A DNA stretch of 64,000 bases. Origin: DATMAM01 sp035559995. GTDB lineage: Bacteria > Desulfobacterota > Binatia > UBA9968. The DNA lies in contig DATMAM010000032.1 of assembly GCA_035559995.1 (NCBI GenBank), positions 123,987 through 187,986 on the forward strand. Direction: 5' to 3'. Below are positions 32,008-40,417 of the stretch, in pieces. The translations under genes and the position numbers were made by a program. The notes under the pieces were generated by a model. It was not told where the DNA came from. It did not search any database and saw nothing but the letters and a program-made list of their open reading frames with translations. The number at the start of each line of letters is the position of its first letter. The first letter of the stretch is position 1.

Positions 32008-33240
32008 ATGGACGCCCACGTCTTCAAGCGCTTTGTGCCCGCGGCCTTCAAAGATCGCTACGCGCGGCTCTGGCGCGGGCTTGCCGGCGCGCCAAAACGG
32101 CGGCTTTGCGTCACGACGATCGACCTGAGGCGGCTTCTCGTCGGCGGCGAGGGAATCTACGACGCGGCTTCGTGGGCGGAGCTCACCGGCGATTGGCAGC
32201 GGGCGTCGGCGCGTCTGGAAAGCTCGCTTTACGTCGAGTTCCTGGAGCAATACCGCGCGCTGGGTGACGGGATACTGGAGCCCAAGGTGTTCGAGAAAAC
32301 GGCATACTTTCAGAACGCGGCGCGCTGCATTCGGTTTCTCGGCGCCTACTTCGGGCAACGCGAGCCGGGAGGGATTCGCGCTCAGGCGCGCGCGTTTCTC
32401 GAGCTCTACGAGCGCATCAGGACGGGCGATGCCCGCGAGGTCCCCTTTCCGTCCGAGCGGGATCATACCCGGCCCGGGAACCTTCCTGTGGTGCGGGAGA
32501 CATTGACGCCGCAGGTTTACGAGATCGCCGACGGGCATCACAGGCTGGCGGCGGCCTGGGCGCTGGGGCACCGGCGCCGAACGGTGGCGGTTTTGCGCGC
32601 GCCGGCGCCAAGCGGGCTTCAGGCCCTTGTTCTCAAAGCCAGCCCGAACGGGGAAAAAACGCTGCTCCAGCCGATCGAGGCGCCGGAGTTCGATAGCTCG
32701 TGGAAAGTTCTGCGCTCCTGCCGCGACGGGCTTTCGGCGATGCTCGCCTTTCTCGCCGAGAAAAATCACCGGCCGGCCGACACATCCGTCCTGGATCTCG
32801 CGTGCGCGTACGGCTGGTTCGTGAAGGAATTCGCCAGGCGCGGCTTCGCAAGCTTGGGGGTGGAGGCCGATCCCGCCGCGCTTCACGTGGGGCGCGTCGC
32901 GTATGGCCTGACCGCGGAGCAGCTCGTGCAAAGTGATTTTGCCGCCTTTGCGCAAAAATGCGCTCGCGCTTTCGATGTCGTCGTTTTCCTCGGCCGTTTG
33001 CGCGAACCGCCGGGCGCAGGCGCCTTTGACCGCTTGGCCGAGAGCTTGCGCGCGCTGGAGCGGCTCACGCGCTCGGTCCTTTTCTTTGATGTCGAGGGCG
33101 GCAGTTCGCCGTCGGCCCGGATCGACGCGATCGTCAGGACGGTTATGAAAAACACCTCTTTTGCCCACGCGCGCCGGCTCGGTCCGAGCGCGGGCGGCGT
33201 CCGCGATCAGCCGCTTCTTTTCGCCTGCGCGCGCCGGTGA
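32008..33240 (+). CDS. ParB-fold domain fused to a SAM methyltransferase-like domain
   Basis: About 410 residues. The first half contains VYEIADGHHRLAAAWALG, the D-G-x-H-R-L core of the ParB/Srx fold, which in some families binds or hydrolyses nucleotides. The second half starts with TSVLDLACAYGWFVKEFARR (SAM site) and continues with SLGVEADPAALHVGR and AFDVVVFLGRLREP. I set the start at ATG 32008; the frame upstream is antisense-like filler. No DNA-partition partner is nearby, so chromosome segregation is unlikely. A small-molecule kinase or sugar-modifying role with methylation is more plausible, but unproven. Confidence 0.65.
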   Translation: MDAHVFKRFVPAAFKDRYARLWRGLAGAPKRRLCVTTIDLRRLLVGGEGIYDAASWAELTGDWQRASARLESSLYVEFLEQYRALGDGILEPKVFEKTAYFQNAARCIRFLGAYFGQREPGGIRAQARAFLELYERIRTGDAREVPFPSERDHTRPGNLPVVRETLTPQVYEIADGHHRLAAAWALGHRRRTVAVLRAPAPSGLQALVLKASPNGEKTLLQPIEAPEFDSSWKVLRSCRDGLSAMLAFLAEKNHRPADTSVLDLACAYGWFVKEFARRGFASLGVEADPAALHVGRVAYGLTAEQLVQSDFAAFAQKCARAFDVVVFLGRLREPPGAGAFDRLAESLRALERLTRSVLFFDVEGGSSPSARIDAIVRTVMKNTSFAHARRLGPSAGGVRDQPLLFACARR

Positions 33241-33341
33241 GCGCTTGACCAAAGAATTGATCCGTTTTCTCGGCCTGAAGCGGCTCCCGCGCTGCGCTTC
33301 AATGACTCGGGCGCGGCGCGCTTCCGAGACAAGGAGGTATC

Positions 33342-34001
33342 ATGGCAACCAACGGCGAGAGCGCCGGCGCAAGCCGGATCGCGCTCGATTATCTCGAGGC
33401 ATTCACGGCGCTGTTGCGGCAAATTGATCCGCAGGCGATCGGCCGGGTCGTGCGGCACCTGCGCGACGCGGTCGCTCGCGGCGCGACGATCTATGTGGCG
33501 GGCAACGGCGGCAGCGCGGCCACGGCGTCGCACTGGGTCAACGATCTCGGCAAGGCGACGAAACGCCCCGGCCAGGCGCCGCTCCGCGTCATGAGCTTGA
33601 GCGACAATGTCTGCTGGCTCACCGCGCTCGCCAACGACGAGGGCTACGAGCGGGTCTTTTCCGGCCAGCTGGAAAATTTCGCGCGCGCCGGAGATGTCCT
33701 GGTCGTCATCTCGGCGAGCGGAAACTCGGCCAATCTCGTCAAGGCGGTCGAGCTGGCCCGCGAGCGCGGCCTTCTCACGATTGGTTTTCTCGGCTTCGAC
33801 GGCGGCTCTCTGATCAGCAAGGTCGACGATTGCATCTGGGTTGCCACCGAGAAGGGAGCTTACGGCCTGGTGGAAAGCGCCCACTCGCTTTTGTGCCACA
33901 TCCTGACGACCTGCTTGATGCAGCTGCCGCGGGCGGCGGCCAAAGGACCGGGCTCTCCGGCCCGCCTCGCCCCCGCCGGGCCGACTGGCCGGCGCCTCTG
34001 A
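33342..34001 (+). CDS. gmhA: Sedoheptulose-7-phosphate isomerase (SIS domain, GmhA-like)
   Basis: A 219-residue SIS-domain protein that would convert sedoheptulose 7-phosphate to D-glycero-D-manno-heptose 7-phosphate, the entry step to heptose nucleotides. Features: IYVAGNGGSAATASHWVNDL, the phosphate loop VVISASGNSANLVKAVELA, and the C-terminal ESAHSLLCHILTTC with a catalytic-region His. A strong AAGGAGGT lies just before the ATG, marking a new translational unit after a 101-base gap. It leads a heptose gene set ending with HddA. Confidence 0.88.
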   Translation: MATNGESAGASRIALDYLEAFTALLRQIDPQAIGRVVRHLRDAVARGATIYVAGNGGSAATASHWVNDLGKATKRPGQAPLRVMSLSDNVCWLTALANDEGYERVFSGQLENFARAGDVLVVISASGNSANLVKAVELARERGLLTIGFLGFDGGSLISKVDDCIWVATEKGAYGLVESAHSLLCHILTTCLMQLPRAAAKGPGSPARLAPAGPTGRRL

Positions 34002-34024
34002 GGGCGCCTAAAACAGCAAGCGCC

Positions 34025-35290
34025 ATGCGACAAGATCGATCTTTGACGAGCCGCCCGACGCAGGCGGTGATTCTTGCCGGGGGACGGGGAACGCGGCTGC
34101 GGCCTCTGACCGACACGCGCCCGAAGCCCATGGTGGAGATCCTGGGGAAGCCTTTTCTCGAATATCAAATCGAGCAGCTCCGCGAGCAAGGCTTCGAACG
34201 GGTGCTGGTGCTGCTCGGCTATCTTCCCGAGGTCGTGCAGAACCACTTCGGCGACGGCAGTCGCTGGGGCATCAGGGTGGAGTACTCGGTGAGCGCGGTC
34301 GAGGACGAGACCGCCCGGCGCGTCAAGCTCGCCGAGCCCTACCTGGAGCCGTGCTTTTTGCTCCTGTACTGCGACAACTACTGGCCGATGCAAATCGAGC
34401 GCATGTGGGAGAAGTATTGCGCGATGGGCGCGCCGGCGATGATCACGGTCTACACGAACAAGGACGGCTACACGCGCAACAGCGTGCGCGTCGAGCCCGA
34501 CGGCTGGGTCTCGGTCTACGACAAGAGCTGCAGCCATCCCGCGCTCAACGGCGTGGAGATCAGCTACGCCATCGTGCAAAAGAAAATCGTCGAAGAGCTG
34601 GGATACGAGAATGCTTTGCTCGAGACGACCGTGTATCCGCGCCTTACGGCGCGCAGGCAGCTCGCCGCGTTCGTCACCGATCACCGTTATTACAGCGTCG
34701 GCGCGCATCACCGGCTGCCGCTCACCGCGGAGTTCTTCAAGCGGCGCAAGACGATCATCCTCGATCGCGACGGCGTCCTCAACCGCCGTCCGCCGCGCGC
34801 GCGCTATGTCCGCAAGTGGTCGGAGTTCGAGTGGTTGCCGGGCGCGCGGGAGGCGCTCAGGCTGCTCAACGAGAGCGGCTATCGCGTGGTGGTGATCTCG
34901 AACCAGGCGGGGATCGCGCGCGGCCAGATGACGGAATTGGACTTGAGCGAGATCCACCGCCGGATGCAGCAGGAGGCCTGGCTTGCCGGGGGCGAGATCG
35001 AGGCGGTCTATTATTGCCCGCACGGCTGGGAGGCGGGCTGCGAGTGCCGCAAGCCCAGCCCCGGCATGCTGTTCCAGGCGCAGCGCGATCTGCACCTCGA
35101 CTTGAGCCGCACGCTTTTTATCGGCGACGACCCGCGCGACGGCGAAGCCGCCCGGCGCGCGGGGTGCATGTTCGTCCAGGTCACCGGCGAGCGGCCGCTC
35201 CTCTATTGGGCGCAGTCGATGCTCGGCGGCGAAGCGGCTTCGGGAGGCACGCAACATGGCGAAAAAACGAATCCTGATCACGGGGCATGA
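34025..35290 (+). CDS. Fusion of heptose-1-phosphate nucleotidyltransferase (HddC-like) and heptose bisphosphatase (GmhB-like)
   Basis: A 421-residue bifunctional enzyme. Residues ~12-240 are a nucleotidyltransferase (AVILAGGRGTRLRPLTDTRP), expected to make GDP-heptose. Residues ~243-410 are a HAD phosphatase of the histidinol/GmhB type: TIILDRDGVLNRRPP, VVISNQAGIARGQM, the zinc loop CPHGWEAGCECRKPSPGM, and FIGDDPRDGEAARRAG. It would remove the 7-phosphate. Start at ATG 34025; the longer frame overlaps GmhA. The 3' end overlaps the epimerase by 35 bases. The fusion joins consecutive steps of the GDP-D-glycero-D-manno-heptose route. Confidence 0.87.
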   Translation: MRQDRSLTSRPTQAVILAGGRGTRLRPLTDTRPKPMVEILGKPFLEYQIEQLREQGFERVLVLLGYLPEVVQNHFGDGSRWGIRVEYSVSAVEDETARRVKLAEPYLEPCFLLLYCDNYWPMQIERMWEKYCAMGAPAMITVYTNKDGYTRNSVRVEPDGWVSVYDKSCSHPALNGVEISYAIVQKKIVEELGYENALLETTVYPRLTARRQLAAFVTDHRYYSVGAHHRLPLTAEFFKRRKTIILDRDGVLNRRPPRARYVRKWSEFEWLPGAREALRLLNESGYRVVVISNQAGIARGQMTELDLSEIHRRMQQEAWLAGGEIEAVYYCPHGWEAGCECRKPSPGMLFQAQRDLHLDLSRTLFIGDDPRDGEAARRAGCMFVQVTGERPLLYWAQSMLGGEAASGGTQHGEKTNPDHGA

Positions 35291-36332
35291 GGGCTACATC
35301 GGCTCGGTCATGGCGCCGGCCTTAGCGCGCGCGGGCTACGAAGTCGTCGGCGTCGACGCCGGCTACTTCAGCCGGTGCACGCTGGTGCCCGATCCGGTGA
35401 GCCTGCCGTCGATCCGCAAGGACATTCGCGCGCTCGGCGAGAGCGACCTGCGCGGATTCGACGCGGCGATTCACCTCGCCGCCTTGAGCAACGATCCGGT
35501 CGGCAATCTCGACGCCGGCTGGACGCGCCAGATCAACTACGAAGCGAGCGTGCGCCTGGCCGAGCGCGCGAAGGCCGCCGGGGTCAGGCGGTTTTTGTTC
35601 TCGTCGTCGTGCATCATGTACGGCATGTCCGAAGCGGCGGAAGTGAACGAGGACGCGCCGCTTGACCCGAGGACGGAGTACGCGCGCTCGAAAGTCCTGG
35701 CGGAGCGCGCGATCGCGGCTCTCGCCGACCGCGACTTCTCCCCGACCTTTCTCCGCAACGGCACGATCTACGGCCTTTCGCCGCGGATGCGCTTCGACAC
35801 CGTCCTCAACGATCTGATCGGCGCCGCCGTCACCACGGGCAAAGTGATCGTCCACAGCGACGGCAAGCCCTGGCGGCCCGTGATTCACGTGCGCGATGTC
35901 GCCCGCGCCTTCATGACCGTCCTCGAGGCGCCGGCGGAGAAGGTTCATAACCAGGCGTTCAACACCGGCGCCAACCACTTGAACTATCAGATCATCGAGC
36001 TGGCGGAGATCGCGGCGCGCGCGGTGCCGGGCTGCAGGCTCGAGGTCAAGGCGCAGAGCGGGGCCGACCAGCGCACCTACAAGGCCGATTTCGGGAAGTT
36101 CGCGCGCGCCTTTCCCGAGTTCGAGTTTCAGTGGAACGCCGAGAGCGGCGCGCGCGAGCTTTCTCGGGCCTTGCGCTCGATCGGCCTCACCTACGGGGAC
36201 TTTACGGACAAGCGCTTTACGCGCCTGTTGTGGCTCAGGTACCTGCTCGACACGGGCCAGCTGGACGGCGAGCTCAGCTGGCGCGCGGGCGCCGAGCAGC
36301 AAAAAATGGCGCGCGCGGGGGAAAGGCCATGA
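35256..36332 (+). CDS. NAD-dependent sugar epimerase/dehydratase (extended SDR)
   Basis: A 358-residue short-chain dehydrogenase: ILITGHEGYIGSVMAPALA (G-x-x-G-x-x-G), AAIHLAALSNDPVGN, FSSSCIMYG and the catalytic YARSK, then TFLRNGTIYG and WRPVIHVRDVARAF. It sits inside the heptose set, between the HddC-GmhB fusion and a 3,5-epimerase-like cupin. The likely substrate is therefore a GDP-heptose (4-reduction, 4,6-dehydration or epimerisation), as in Campylobacter and Yersinia 6-deoxyheptose pathways. The exact reaction is inference. Confidence 0.8.
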   Translation: MAKKRILITGHEGYIGSVMAPALARAGYEVVGVDAGYFSRCTLVPDPVSLPSIRKDIRALGESDLRGFDAAIHLAALSNDPVGNLDAGWTRQINYEASVRLAERAKAAGVRRFLFSSSCIMYGMSEAAEVNEDAPLDPRTEYARSKVLAERAIAALADRDFSPTFLRNGTIYGLSPRMRFDTVLNDLIGAAVTTGKVIVHSDGKPWRPVIHVRDVARAFMTVLEAPAEKVHNQAFNTGANHLNYQIIELAEIAARAVPGCRLEVKAQSGADQRTYKADFGKFARAFPEFEFQWNAESGARELSRALRSIGLTYGDFTDKRFTRLLWLRYLLDTGQLDGELSWRAGAEQQKMARAGERP

Positions 36333-36778
36333 TCGACGGCGTCAAAATCATCCCGCTCAAACAGATCGTCGACGAGCGGGGCAAGATCATGCACATGCTC
36401 AAGGCGACCGACCCGCACTTTATCGGCTTCGGCGAGATCTATTTCTCCTGCGCGTGGCCGGGGGTGATCAAGGCGTGGCATGTCCACAAGACGATGACCG
36501 TGAACAACGCCGTCATCTCGGGACGCGCCAAGCTCGTCATGTACGATTTGCGCGAGCATTCGCCGACGCGCGGCGCGCTGCAGGAGGTCTTTTTCGGCGA
36601 GGACAACTACTGCCTCGTGCAGATCCCGCCCGGCATCGCCAACGGCTACAAGACCTTCGGCGACAAGATGGTCATCATGGCGAACTGCGCCACCGAGCCG
36701 CACGATCCGAACGAGATGATCCGGCTGGACCCGTTCACGCCGGAAATTCCCTACGACTGGGCGCTCAAGCATGGCTAA
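36329..36778 (+). CDS. dTDP-4-dehydrorhamnose 3,5-epimerase-like cupin
   Basis: A 149-residue RmlC-like cupin, shorter than RmlC itself (~180). Seen: LKQIVDERGKIMHMLKATDP, GEIYFSCAWPGVIKAWHVHK (the catalytic-type His lies in W-H-x-H-K) and IPPGIANGYKTFG. The ATG overlaps the upstream TGA, and the stop overlaps HddA by 8 bases. It probably epimerises C3 and/or C5 of a 4-keto-heptose made by the neighbouring SDR. Confidence 0.82.
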   Translation: MIDGVKIIPLKQIVDERGKIMHMLKATDPHFIGFGEIYFSCAWPGVIKAWHVHKTMTVNNAVISGRAKLVMYDLREHSPTRGALQEVFFGEDNYCLVQIPPGIANGYKTFGDKMVIMANCATEPHDPNEMIRLDPFTPEIPYDWALKHG

Positions 36779-37793
36779 CTACGCGAGAAACGGCGATCCC
36801 GGAATCCTGATGACGCGCACGCCGCTCAGGGTGAGCTTCGCGGGGGGCGGCACCGACCTGGCGGAGTTCTACGAGCGCGCGCCCGGCGCCGTCTTCAGCA
36901 GCGCGATCGACAAGTACATCTACGTGACCGTCAAGCGACACGGCAAGGTCTTCAACGAGTCGATCCGGCTCAACTATTCCAAGAGCGAGACCGTCAACCG
37001 CGTCGAGGAGATCGAGAACGACATCGCGCGCGAATGCCTGCGCTTTCTCGAAATCGAGCCGCCCATCTACATCAGCACCGTGGCCGACTTGCCCGCGTCC
37101 ACCGGCCTCGGAGGTTCGAGCGCCTTCGCGGTGGGCCTGCTCAACGCGCTGCACGCGTTTCGCGGCGAGCGGGTTTCGGCGGGGCAGCTCGCCGAGGAGG
37201 CCTCGCATATCGAGATCGACGTTCTCAAGCAGCCGATCGGAAAGCAGGACCAGTACGCGGCCGCGTTCGGCGGCCTTAACTTCTTCTCTTTCAGGTCCGG
37301 CGGCGTCGTCACCGTGGAGCCGCAGCGCTTGAACAACGGCGGGCTCAAGAGGCTGTTCGAATCGATCCTGATGTTCTGGACCGGGCACCAGCGCGACAGT
37401 AGCTCGGTGCTGGCGGAGCAAAAGGCCAACACGCCGGCGAAGATGGAGTCGCTCCTCAGGATGCGCGATCACGCGGTGGCGCTGCAGCGGCTGTCGGGGA
37501 ACGGAAGCTTCGACATCGAGAAGTTCGGCCGCATTCTCGACGAGGGATGGCAGCTAAAGCGCCAGCTCGCGAGCAAAATCACCACCGCGGAAATCGACCG
37601 CTGGTATCGCCAGGCGATGGCGGCCGGCGCCCTGGGAGGAAAGCTCTGCGGCGCGGGCGGCGGCGGCTTTCTTCTCTTTCTCGTCAGGCCCGAGCGGCAG
37701 CCGGCGGTGCGCGCGGCGCTCCAGGGGTTGAAAGAAATCTCCGTGGGGCCCGAAGTCCACGGCTCGCAGCTGTGCTCGCCGTTCGTGCAGTAG
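36771..37793 (+). CDS. hddA: D-glycero-alpha-D-manno-heptose 7-phosphate kinase (HddA-like GHMP kinase)
   Basis: A 340-residue GHMP kinase: MTRTPLRVSFAGGGTDLAEF, the ATP loop LPASTGLGGSSAFAVGLLNA, and the C-terminal GALGGKLCGAGGGGFLLF. This pattern fits HddA, which phosphorylates heptose 7-phosphate at C1 ahead of the bisphosphatase and nucleotidyltransferase of the fusion gene. With GmhA at 33342, all four activities of the GDP-heptose route are present. It overlaps the cupin gene by 8 bases. Confidence 0.88.
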   Translation: MANYARNGDPGILMTRTPLRVSFAGGGTDLAEFYERAPGAVFSSAIDKYIYVTVKRHGKVFNESIRLNYSKSETVNRVEEIENDIARECLRFLEIEPPIYISTVADLPASTGLGGSSAFAVGLLNALHAFRGERVSAGQLAEEASHIEIDVLKQPIGKQDQYAAAFGGLNFFSFRSGGVVTVEPQRLNNGGLKRLFESILMFWTGHQRDSSSVLAEQKANTPAKMESLLRMRDHAVALQRLSGNGSFDIEKFGRILDEGWQLKRQLASKITTAEIDRWYRQAMAAGALGGKLCGAGGGGFLLFLVRPERQPAVRAALQGLKEISVGPEVHGSQLCSPFVQ

Positions 37794-37804
37794 GAGGTGC
37801 GCGC

Positions 37805-39058
37805 GTGATTGCGGCAGAGCCAGCGTTGGAACAAAGGATCGCGTGCCGGGTGTGCCGCTCCGCCGAGGTCGAGCCGTTTCTCGACCTGGGGCGGACGGCC
37901 CTGGCGAACCAGTTCTTGCGGGAAAGCGAGCTTACCCTGGAAGAGCCGCGCTATCCGCTGCGCGCGGGCTTTTGCCGCTCGTGCGGCCACGTGCAGCTCA
38001 TGGAATCGGTGCCGCCGCACGCGATGTTCGACCATTATCTCTATATCTCGTCGGCCTCGGACACTCTAAAGACCCATCTCTGGGACCTGAGCGACGAGAT
38101 GGCGCGCCGCTACCGGCTCGGCGCCGCCGACCTCGTCATCGATATCGGCTGCAACGACGGGACCCTGCTCGAGGGATTCAAGCGGCACGGCGTGAGAACG
38201 CTCGGCGTCGATCCCGCGCGCAATCTCGCGGCGCTCACCGCCGGCAAAGGCATCGAGCGGTTCACGGCGCTCTTTACCTCGAGCTCGGCGCGCGCGATCG
38301 CGGCGCGCTGGGGCCGGGCCGCCCTGATCACGGCGACCAATACATTCCCCCATATTCAAGACCTCGCCGACTTCATCGCAGGGCTGAAGGCGGCGTTGGC
38401 TCCGGGCGGGGCGTTCGTCATCGAGACGCACTACCTTCTCGACCTCGTCGAGCAGGTCGCCTTCGACACGATCTACCACGAGCACGTCTCTTACTGGGCG
38501 CTCGGCCCGATGAAGCGGCTGTTTGAGCGGCACGGGCTGCGGATCGTCGACGCCGAGCGCATCCCCCTGCATCACGGGCAGCTCCGGGTGCACGTGCAGC
38601 GCGACGGGGAAGGGGAGGTGAGGCCGAGCGTCGACAGGATGCTCGCCGAAGAGCGCGCCGCCGGCCTCGATCGCTTTGAAACCTATCTTGCGTTCGCGGC
38701 CAGGGCGCAAAAGATCAAGCGCGACCTCCAGCGCACGTTGCGGGAGCTGGCTCACAGCGGAAAGCGGGTCGCGGGCTATGGCGCGCCGGCAAAAGGCAAC
38801 ACCTTGCTCGGCTTTCTCGAGATCGGCCCCGAGCTTGTGCCGTACATCGCCGATCGAAGCCCGCTCAAGCAGGGGCGCTATACGCCCGGCACGCATATCC
38901 CGGTGGTCTCGCCCGAGGTGCTGGCGAGCCGCGCGCCGGAGTATTTGCTGCTGCTCGCGTGGAATTTCGCCGATGAGATTCTCGCGCAGCAGGCGGAGTA
39001 TCGCCGGCGCGGGGGAAAATTCATCGTGCCGGTCCCCGAAGTCCGCGTGATTCAATGA
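37805..39058 (+). CDS. Zinc-binding class I methyltransferase (sugar C-methyltransferase type)
   Basis: A 417-residue protein with the three-part layout of sugar C-methyltransferases such as TylC3/NovU: an N-terminal zinc site (CRVCRSAEVEPFLDLG ... CRSCGHVQL), a central SAM domain (LVIDIGCNDGTLLEGFKRHG; ETHYLLDLVEQVAFDTIYHE) and a C-terminal domain starting VAGYGAPAKGNTLL. I chose GTG 37805, which has TAGGAGGTGCGC just before it. Such enzymes usually methylate a 4-keto or 3-keto sugar, so it may act on the heptose intermediate made by the genes just upstream. Confidence 0.85.
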   Translation: MIAAEPALEQRIACRVCRSAEVEPFLDLGRTALANQFLRESELTLEEPRYPLRAGFCRSCGHVQLMESVPPHAMFDHYLYISSASDTLKTHLWDLSDEMARRYRLGAADLVIDIGCNDGTLLEGFKRHGVRTLGVDPARNLAALTAGKGIERFTALFTSSSARAIAARWGRAALITATNTFPHIQDLADFIAGLKAALAPGGAFVIETHYLLDLVEQVAFDTIYHEHVSYWALGPMKRLFERHGLRIVDAERIPLHHGQLRVHVQRDGEGEVRPSVDRMLAEERAAGLDRFETYLAFAARAQKIKRDLQRTLRELAHSGKRVAGYGAPAKGNTLLGFLEIGPELVPYIADRSPLKQGRYTPGTHIPVVSPEVLASRAPEYLLLLAWNFADEILAQQAEYRRRGGKFIVPVPEVRVIQ

Positions 39059-40377
39059 CGTTCGAGGCGAGCGCAGAAAGGGCGCCGGCAGTCGCGCCAG
39101 GCGCCGGCGAGGCGATCTATCGGCTGATCGCGGAGCTTTACCCGATTTGCCGCAGCATCACCGGAGAGGGCGTGCGCGCGACGCTCAGGATCTTGCAGGA
39201 ATATATTCCGCTCGCGATCCGCGAAGTCCCCACGGGAACGAAAGTTTTCGATTGGACCGTGCCGAAAGAGTGGAATGTCCGGCAGGCCTATATCAAGAAC
39301 TCGCGCGGGGAAAAGATCGTCGACTTTCGCGACAACAACCTCCACGTTCTTGGCTACAGCGTCCCGGTCAACAAAAAGGTCTCGCTCGAGGAACTGCGCG
39401 CGCACGCGTTCAGCCTGCCCGAGCGGCCGGACTGGGTTCCCTACCGAACGTCGTATTACGAGGAAAACTGGGGCTTCTGCCTGAGCCACCGCCAGCTCGC
39501 CGCGCTGCCGGAGGACGAATACGAGGTCGTGATCGACGCGTCGCTCGAAGACGGCCACCTCACGTACGGCGAGTATCTCGTGCCGGGGCGAATCGAGGAC
39601 GAAGTCCTCATTTCGACCCACATCTGTCATCCTCAGCTCGCCAACGACAATCTTTCGGGGATCGCGCTCTGCGCCTTGTTGGCGCAGCGCTTAAGCGGAG
39701 TTCAAACCAAGTACTCTTATCGGTTCCTGTTCACGCCCGGGACGATCGGGTCGATCACCTGGCTCGGCTTGAACGAGGCGCGCGTCGGCCGCATCCGCCA
39801 CGGCCTTGTCGTCGCGTGCGTCGGCGACGGCGGAAAGATCACGTACAAGAAAAGCCGCCGGGGCGATGCCGAGATCGATCGCGCGGCGGTCCACGTTCTG
39901 GAGCGCGCCGGCGCGCCGTACGAGGTCGCCGATTTCTCGCCTTACGGCTACGACGAGAGGCAGTTCTGCTCGCCCGGGTTCAATCTGCCGGTGGGCTGCC
40001 TGATGCGCACGCCCCACGGCCGGTTTCCCGAATACCACACCTCGGCGGACAACCTCGACTTCGTCAAGCCGGAAGCGCTTGCCGACTCTTTCGCCAAGTG
40101 CCTGGCCATCCTCCAGGTCCTCGAGCGCAACGGCAGGTTCCTGAACCAGAATCCCAAGTGCGAGCCGCAGCTGGGGCGCCGGGGCCTGTACCGCGCCATC
40201 GGCGGCGAGGCCGATGGCAGGCGGCGCGAGCTGGCGCTCCTCTGGGTGCTGAATTTTTCCGACGGCGCGCACAGCCTGCTCGATATCGCGCGCCGGTCCG
40301 GGATCGATTTCGAAACCGTGCGCGCCGCCGCCGACGATCTGGCCAGAAACGGCCTGCTGCAGGAGATCGACGCCTGA
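39055..40377 (+). CDS. DUF4910/DUF2172 aminopeptidase-like protein
   Basis: A 440-residue protein of a family frequently found in polysaccharide loci. The N-terminal segment is AIYRLIAELYPICRSITGEG. The metallopeptidase-like core contains LISTHICHPQLANDNLSG with the His and Asp of an M28-type zinc site, ACVGDGGKITYKKSRRG, and PEYHTSADNLDFV with a further His. The last 70 residues look like a winged-helix (LLWVLNFSDGAHSLLDIA). Overlap of 4 bases with the C-methyltransferase suggests coupled function. Its substrate is not established; amide hydrolysis on a sugar or nucleotide-sugar is one possibility. Confidence 0.75.
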   Translation: MTFEASAERAPAVAPGAGEAIYRLIAELYPICRSITGEGVRATLRILQEYIPLAIREVPTGTKVFDWTVPKEWNVRQAYIKNSRGEKIVDFRDNNLHVLGYSVPVNKKVSLEELRAHAFSLPERPDWVPYRTSYYEENWGFCLSHRQLAALPEDEYEVVIDASLEDGHLTYGEYLVPGRIEDEVLISTHICHPQLANDNLSGIALCALLAQRLSGVQTKYSYRFLFTPGTIGSITWLGLNEARVGRIRHGLVVACVGDGGKITYKKSRRGDAEIDRAAVHVLERAGAPYEVADFSPYGYDERQFCSPGFNLPVGCLMRTPHGRFPEYHTSADNLDFVKPEALADSFAKCLAILQVLERNGRFLNQNPKCEPQLGRRGLYRAIGGEADGRRRELALLWVLNFSDGAHSLLDIARRSGIDFETVRAAADDLARNGLLQEIDA

Positions 40378-40417
40378 CGAGCCCGGGCGAGATCGAAACC
40401 TCGGGGAGGTCGAAGGA

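Noticed and set aside
32008..33240. ParB chromosome-partition protein
   Set aside because: Only the fold core motif is present; there is no ParA, no DNA-binding helix-turn-helix, and the second half is a methyltransferase.
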